Source of the DNA: Scalesia atractyloides
Taxonomy: Eukaryota; Streptophyta; Magnoliopsida; Asterales; Asteraceae
Length of the DNA stretch: 64,000 nt
Assembly (NCBI GenBank): GCA_947069175.1
Contig: CAMTDV010000027.1
Coordinates: 37,771,369-37,835,368, forward strand
Direction: 5' to 3'
Below, one piece after another: positions 58,987 to 64,000 of the stretch (positions are counted from its first letter, which is position 1; each line of letters starts with the position of its first letter). The notes under the pieces were generated by a model, which ran no database searches, had not been told where the DNA came from, and saw only the letters and a program-made list of their open reading frames with translations. A program made the position numbers and the translations under genes.

Positions 58987-59403
58987 TATAGGTCCCCTAA
59001 TCCTTATGGATCTTCACAGAATCGTCTATCTAATCTAAAGTGCGGAATCCCCTAGATCAGATTTCACAGAAACAAGAACACGAACATGAACAAATTCCTT
59101 TAAACAGTCTTCTATTGATTATCTTACACAATGTGTTTACAATCAATTCAAGACTCACTAGGAATCTCTCAGCCACTCTCGATAGATTTCTTACACTCCT
59201 CTCCTACCCAACTACCTCTAAACCCTAATGCACAACATGTATATATACTACATGTTTGCATACTAGGCTTTATACTGGGTAGGCCATTCTCCAAGCCCAT
59301 TACAACTCTAAACAAGCTAAACATAAATGCTAAGCCCAATAACAAAATATCCAAAGACCAAACTATTAAACTGTTAAGCTGTTGTCACTAATATGCACCA
59401 ACA
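58987..59403 (-). repeat. LTR of pol-less Copia (3' in element sense)
   Basis: 417 bp, close to 44489-44907; starts TATAGGTCCCC and ends GCACCAACA. Confidence 0.87.
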
Positions 59404-61031
59404 GACTCCCCTTTGACAATAGCTTCATAGTGTAATTTTGTCTTCAAACATCTTGTGATCTTTTAGTCTTTGGAAATCTTCAGCTACACGCAAATTCTGA
59501 CATTAACAGACTCCCCCTTTATTGATGCTTCCAATCTCCAAAACTTTCATTCGTTGTAGATTAGTGAACTAGCATTCTCTGGTTAAGCTCTTATATCCAA
59601 ATACCTCCATATCTCCCTTTGCAATGTAGTAGAAGGATCCTACCATGCATTTTCACACACTCTTCACTCCATTCTTAAAATGTACTTTACTTAAATTTTG
59701 CACTTCATTTTGATAACTGCATCAGTCTGTTTAGAAACACAAGCAAGTAACTCGAAAAACTAGTAGTTCTTTTCCACATTAAAGATAAACAAATATTTTA
59801 TCTTATCATGCAAAAATAAACAACTTATCAGTTCAAACTGGGAGACTTTAAAAAAAATCTTTTTGTATTTTTATATTTTCTGAAAGCAAATAACTAACAA
59901 GAAAATAAACGCTCTATTTTTGTGAGAATCACCGTTAAGAAGATCATATCAGCAACATCAAACTGTTTTCACACTATTTGATAATTTTATAATTCTATAT
60001 GCAATATTCATGAAAAGCAGTTCAAGACGATTACAAGTATTGTTTATCCACTTAAACAAAATACATGAACATTTCAAGTACCATTACCTAGTGATAAATT
60101 TAGATTATTTATACTGATATGCTAGTGTGTCCCACTTCAGAACATACCCCCACGATCAAGGTATGCACAAAAATTCATCGTAGTAGGTGAGTATACCGAA
60201 ATTCATCCTTTTGATTTACAATGTTAGATAATTGGTGAAACCAAAATCCAACGAGGGTTAGGAAAAATACCAAATTTTGGTACGAATAATGCAATTTGCA
60301 CATTTGAATAACTCTCTAGGAGAACTTCTTCAATTTTTGGGATTTGGCATTTTAGCTCTTTTAAGATATCCTGGTTGTGCCTAGGTCAGCATATATCTGG
60401 ATGCAGCAGAAGGACAACCTTGATACCCCGGATGAAATAACAATATAAAAACCTAAAACCTCAGATTTTGGCAATCTCTCAACACAAGATTTAAGGTTAT
60501 AAAGCCATACGCCACTGATTTGTTACCCACTCATACACAGTTTATTATATATGTATCACACAGGTAAGTTGATTATTTCATTCTTGATGCCTACTGGGAC
60601 ATCATATGATGAAGCTGCTATCACACTTAAGCAATTTAATTTTAAATATTAGTGTGACAGTCTAACTTGCTGATGTATTATCATTTCTTCTTTTCCATAC
60701 TTGGAAACTCAATTTTAATTTTTAAAAAACTTTAAACGTTTCAACTTACTCCCCCTAAACACTAACTAAAACTCTTTTTGGCTTAGGGAAATTTCTTCCC
60801 CTAAATTTTTGTTTTTATGGAATACGGTTTTAAAAACATAAATTTAAATACAAACAGACTCGCACTTCAACCTGACAAAAACGTTTTCACTGTTAGTAAC
60901 CATTTTCTATCTCAGAATTAAATAATTCGTTACCATGGGTAACCTACTATTCACCTCAGATGCTTTACGGGAATAACCACTGTTGAACACATCAACAGTC
61001 CTTCCTGGCCATCCTGCACTCACTCAACAAC
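59404..61031 (-). other. Pol-less Copia 3' region
   Basis: 59404-60235 is colinear with 44908-45740, including twin polypurine complements at 59404 and about 59509. 60236-61031 is additional non-coding DNA where pol should be. In the minus sense the first bases after gag resemble the gag-pol junction of the Copia at 11661-11720, suggesting pol was deleted just after that junction. Confidence 0.6.
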
Positions 61032-62780
61032 TTAGTTAGACTTGAGAACCCAAACCCTACCGGTTTTGGGTTGGCCATGAATATCAATATAACTTAAAAC
61101 TGTCCAATATCCATCACACCCTACTGGTGTCTTGGATGTCTTCCGAGTTGCTAAACAAGATTTATAATTTCCACGAGATCTTTGATCACGAGAGTTCCAA
61201 TAAACTCTCGAATTTTCTGACCTTTGAAAATTATTATCTACCTTTGAAAAGTTTTCTTCTTTGAAAATTTTGATTACCAGAAGTCTGGTATCGATTTTGA
61301 TATCCAAAATTTTTCCTCGTAAAACAATTTGATTGTCCATTAACATGACTTGATTTAGGAGAAAACTTTCTTGGACTATCAAATCTTCTTGATGTTGATG
61401 ATTTAGGTTAAATTCTCGGTTGATTTGTCTAAGAACTTGGTTTAACATTCTTATTTGACCCAACCTGATTTTCATCCTTAACCTCAACCTCAGTCTCCAC
61501 TTCCTTATCCTTCTTAAAAGGACAACAACTAGCCACATGTCCTTTGTTGTGACATTTAAAACAAGATATCTTCTTAAAAATTTTCTTTCTGTTAGATCCC
61601 TTTTAAATGTTTTGACCGTTTTGTCTTCAGTATCCTTATCCACTTTATGAGGTGTATTGTTAGACCTAACCGATTCTTTCAAAGAACCTGGACTATTAGG
61701 TATGTCAACTGTTATCGGATCCAATATAGCTGGTGTAGTAGGAACAAAATATGTTAACTCATTTTCATTTGGTAAAAAGGAGTAATCCTGATCCTCAGAA
61801 GATGAAGCTTTACTAAACTCCACTCCCGTTTTATCACTGCTCCTTTTCAAACCTTTCTGAATTTGAGTACTGACTAACGAGGATTTTCCAAATTTGTCTA
61901 ACTTTTCATGAAGTTCAACAACTTTGGCCCGTGCACCAGCCAATTCTGTGCACTTTTCTGAAAGTTCGTTAGTCATATCTTTCACAGTTTCACAAGCCAA
62001 TTCAATGATCTGTAACAATTCATTGACTTTGCTTGTCAAACTGTTGATTTCTTGTTCATTTGATTTGAGTTTATTTAAACTATTTGACTCACTTTTACTC
62101 AAAAGAACATTTGACTCTTTCTGATTTTCTAATTCAGCTAACAGAATTTTGTTTTGCTCCAATAGTTTGTCAACTTTACCTTGTAGTTCAGTACAATTAT
62201 GAAAAGTATGACTTATAGATTGAAATTGTACCTGTACCTTTGCTGTAAGCTCATCTGTATCATCCATGCACACTGCAGCTTTTGTCTCCTTGACTTCCAT
62301 TTTCTCCTTCTTAGCTTCCTTTTTCTCTTCTTCCTTACCAGCTGGTTCTTCAATCTTCATAGCACCAGTCTCAGCTAAGCATGCTTGTTCACATGTACTC
62401 TGTCTTGAAGAAATCTGATAATGTTTTCCTAAAGCTTCCCACAGCTCTCTAGACGATCCATACCTATTACAAATGTGTTTCATATCAGTGGGCAAGGACA
62501 TCTTTATCGCTCCTAAAGCTTTCTTCTCAGCCTCATACATACGTTTCTCAGAGTCTTCCATCTTCTCATATGACAGTACCAGAATTCACCCGTTAACTTG
62601 ACGTGTGGGAGTAATGTACCCATCAATCATACAGCTCCACATCTTTGAATCTTCACTTTGAACAAATGTCTCAAACTTCTTCTTCCAGTCTACATAGTGT
62701 TCAGCATTTATCAACTTTGGGCAGTTATTTCACTCATATTGTTCAATCTGATCATCTTTAACATGCAGAGTATCAGTCTA
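61032..62780 (-). pseudogene. gag: Copia gag, with zinc knuckle out of frame
   Basis: The minus-strand frame from 62561 reads EKKALGAIKMSLPTDMKHIC and RELWEALGKHYQ (gag core). A long coiled coil follows (KVDKLLEQNKILLAELENQK, NSLTSKVNELLQII), and the protein ends in GQPKTGRVWVLKSN at 61032. N-terminal gag sequence (AEHYVDWKKKFETFVQSED, about 62720-62640) lies upstream behind a stop and frame change. The zinc knuckle CX2CX4HX4C (CFKCHNKGHVASCC-like) is present near 61565-61520 but in the neighbouring frame. The open frame therefore runs through it as hydrophobic/basic nonsense until frame is regained near 61300. Homologous in plan to the gag at 8037-11660. Confidence 0.8.
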
Positions 62781-62884
62781 AATGGATTTTGGTATACCTG
62801 TGTCAAAATCCAAATCTAACCTCTCTTGTGGTCCTTCTTCGCGTTATACCGTAACCGTACTGTTAAAAACGTTCAAAAATTTGT

Positions 62885-63720
62885 CCGAAAAGTGTGTTTA
62901 CCAAATTGTGCCGTTAAACTCATCTCGACGATACGAATCCAATGATGTATATATTGTCCGATAGTGACTTTAGGAAATTTCGTGCCTTTTTTTGCCCTAA
63001 AAATCACACGAGTCTAACCATGCAGTCGGTTTGTTAAGATTGTTTACGAATCAAATTCTATGTCCGAAAACGTTTAAATCTGGTTACATCAGCTGATTAA
63101 CTTTCCACCTTTTTGTATATAATTCGGAACAGTGCCAAATCCGGAACAGTAACTCGGATAGTAAATCCAAGATAGGAATCGTGAACAGTCATCCGAATTG
63201 CTAAACCGAAATGGTGATTCGGAATAGTGATCCGAGATGGAATCCGGAATGCACTGTTCTGATCCGAAATGGAATCCGGAATAGACTATTCTGATCCGAG
63301 ATGGAATCCGGAATAGACTATTCTGATCCGAGATGGAATCCGGAATACACTGCTGATCCGAATTCAATCCAAAATGGAATCCTAGATGGGCTTTTCTGAC
63401 CCGAATTGCACTTTTCTGATCCGAAATGCAAGTTTTCCACATACGAATTGCAAGTCTGATGATCCAAAATGTAGATTTCTGACCCAAAATTCAAGTCTGC
63501 AATCCGAAATGCTTTACTTTTGATCCGAGAGGCCTTTCTTCAATCCGAAATGCCTGCTGTTAATCCGAAATCAATGCTGAAACCCTAAAACAGCCGCCGA
63601 AACCCTAATTCAATCGTCACAAACTTCAAGACAGCCTCCAAAACGTCCAAAAACCCAACTTTTTCTGCGGTTACGATTCTGAACCGAGCAAAATCAAGAG
63701 CCGAATGCTCTGATACCAAT
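62885..63720 (-). other. Pol-less Copia leader
   Basis: Untranslated sequence between primer site (complement GCTCTGATACCA, 63707-63718) and gag. It contains the 32-bp repeat array and is colinear with 56219-57019. Confidence 0.75.
63229..63386. repeat. 32-bp repeat array with TCCGGA cores
   Basis: Units start GATCCGA at 63229, 63261, 63293, 63325 and 63355, that is 32, 32, 32 and 30 bp apart. Each holds ATCCGGAAT (palindromic core TCCGGA) and most hold ACTATTCT or ACTGTTCT. More diverged units extend to about 63130 and 63560. Confidence 0.8.
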
Positions 63721-64000
63721 TGTAGGTCCCCTAATCCTTATGGATCTTCACATAATCGTCTATCTAATCTAGAGTGCGGAATCCCCTAGATCAGATTTCA
63801 CAGAAACAAGAACACGAGCACGAACAATTTCCTTTAAACAGTCTTCTATTGATTATCTAACACAATGTGTTTACAATCAATTCAAGACTCACTAGAAATC
63901 TCTCAGCCACTCTATGTAGATATCTTACACTCCTCTCCTTCCCAACTACCTCTAAACCCTAATGCACAACATGTATATATGCTACATGTTTGCATACTAG
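63721..64000 (-). repeat. LTR of pol-less Copia (5' in element sense), cut by window end
   Basis: The first 280 bp of the TGTAGGTCCCC LTR family, ending at the window edge within TTTGCATACTAG. Confidence 0.88.

Larger units (their letters stand above)
58987..64000 (-). mobile_element. Pol-less Copia element (same LTR family), truncated by window end
   Basis: Left LTR 58987-59403 (its TG start mutated to TA), interior 59404-63720, right LTR from 63721 to beyond the window. Element sense is minus, with primer site beside the right LTR and polypurine tract beside the left. Gag is present but its stop at 61032 is followed by about 800 bp of non-coding sequence, then the 3' untranslated region, with no protease, integrase or RT. 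It would depend on enzymes from an autonomous relative, or it is a simple internal deletion. Confidence 0.82.

Noticed and set aside
63089..63560. 132-codon minus-strand frame in the Copia leader (and 56456-56854)
   Set aside because: It is the translation of the 32-bp repeat array; repeats without stops generate it. It lies between primer site and gag without a recognisable domain.

Overview
This is a repeat-dominated stretch of plant nuclear DNA. The retroelement types, their tRNA-Met primer sites (TGGTATCAGAGC) and fragments of a TMK-type receptor kinase, an amidase and a PIF/Harbinger-type transposase all indicate a eudicot. The mix looks Asteraceae-like, but that is an impression from recognised families, not a search result. 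I see no intact host gene. Every coding stretch is either transposon-derived or a decayed gene fragment.

The layout is two large nests and a chain of insertions into a kinase gene. (1) 1-393 is an amidase pseudogene. (2) From 1.3 to 25 kb, a minus-strand SANT/Myb-like pseudogene is split by a gene-poor LTR element (1523-24721, near-matching flanks GTAAT/GTAAC). That element hosts a solo chromovirus-type LTR (2707-4992, 5-bp target duplication CACTC), a hAT-type MITE (5126-5676, 8-bp duplication CCCTTAGG) and a 14.3-kb SIRE-like Copia element (6535-20813, duplication GTCTG) with its own internal solo LTR (17134-17867) and an extra downstream coiled-coil ORF. (3) 25.4-27.2 kb holds a ~176-bp tandem repeat, a Helitron-like 3' end and a Harbinger-type transposase C-terminal fragment. 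(4) 27956-40806 is a three-level nest: a hAT-type MITE (duplication ATTGAAAT) contains a Mutator-like TIR element (28151-40529, duplication ATAAAAAAA), which contains a degraded minus-strand Gypsy chromovirus (29185-40278, duplication TATAT). (5) 41032-43328 is a second solo LTR (duplication TTTCT). (6) 43400-58070 is a TMK-like kinase pseudogene cut by a Copia element (44489-57439, duplication GTATC), whose interior is largely replaced by a young Gypsy chromovirus (45848-56218). (7) 58987-64000 is a further minus-strand Copia relative with gag but no pol, running off the window.

The retroelement pieces follow the standard plan: LTR promoter, primer site, leader, gag, protease, reverse transcriptase and RNase H with integrase (order differing between Copia and Gypsy), polypurine tract, LTR. 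All copies carry disabling lesions; the Gypsy at 45.8-56.2 kb is closest to intact. The least explained structure is in non-coding parts: three diverged tRNA-D-arm-like perfect hairpins in a solo LTR (3584-3947), four hairpins with a shared AATAAGTGA lead-in downstream of Copia pol (15699-15908), ~20-bp-phased CGTACG palindromes in U3, leader and 3' regions of the same family, and a 32-bp array with TCCGGA cores in the leader of the other Copia family.
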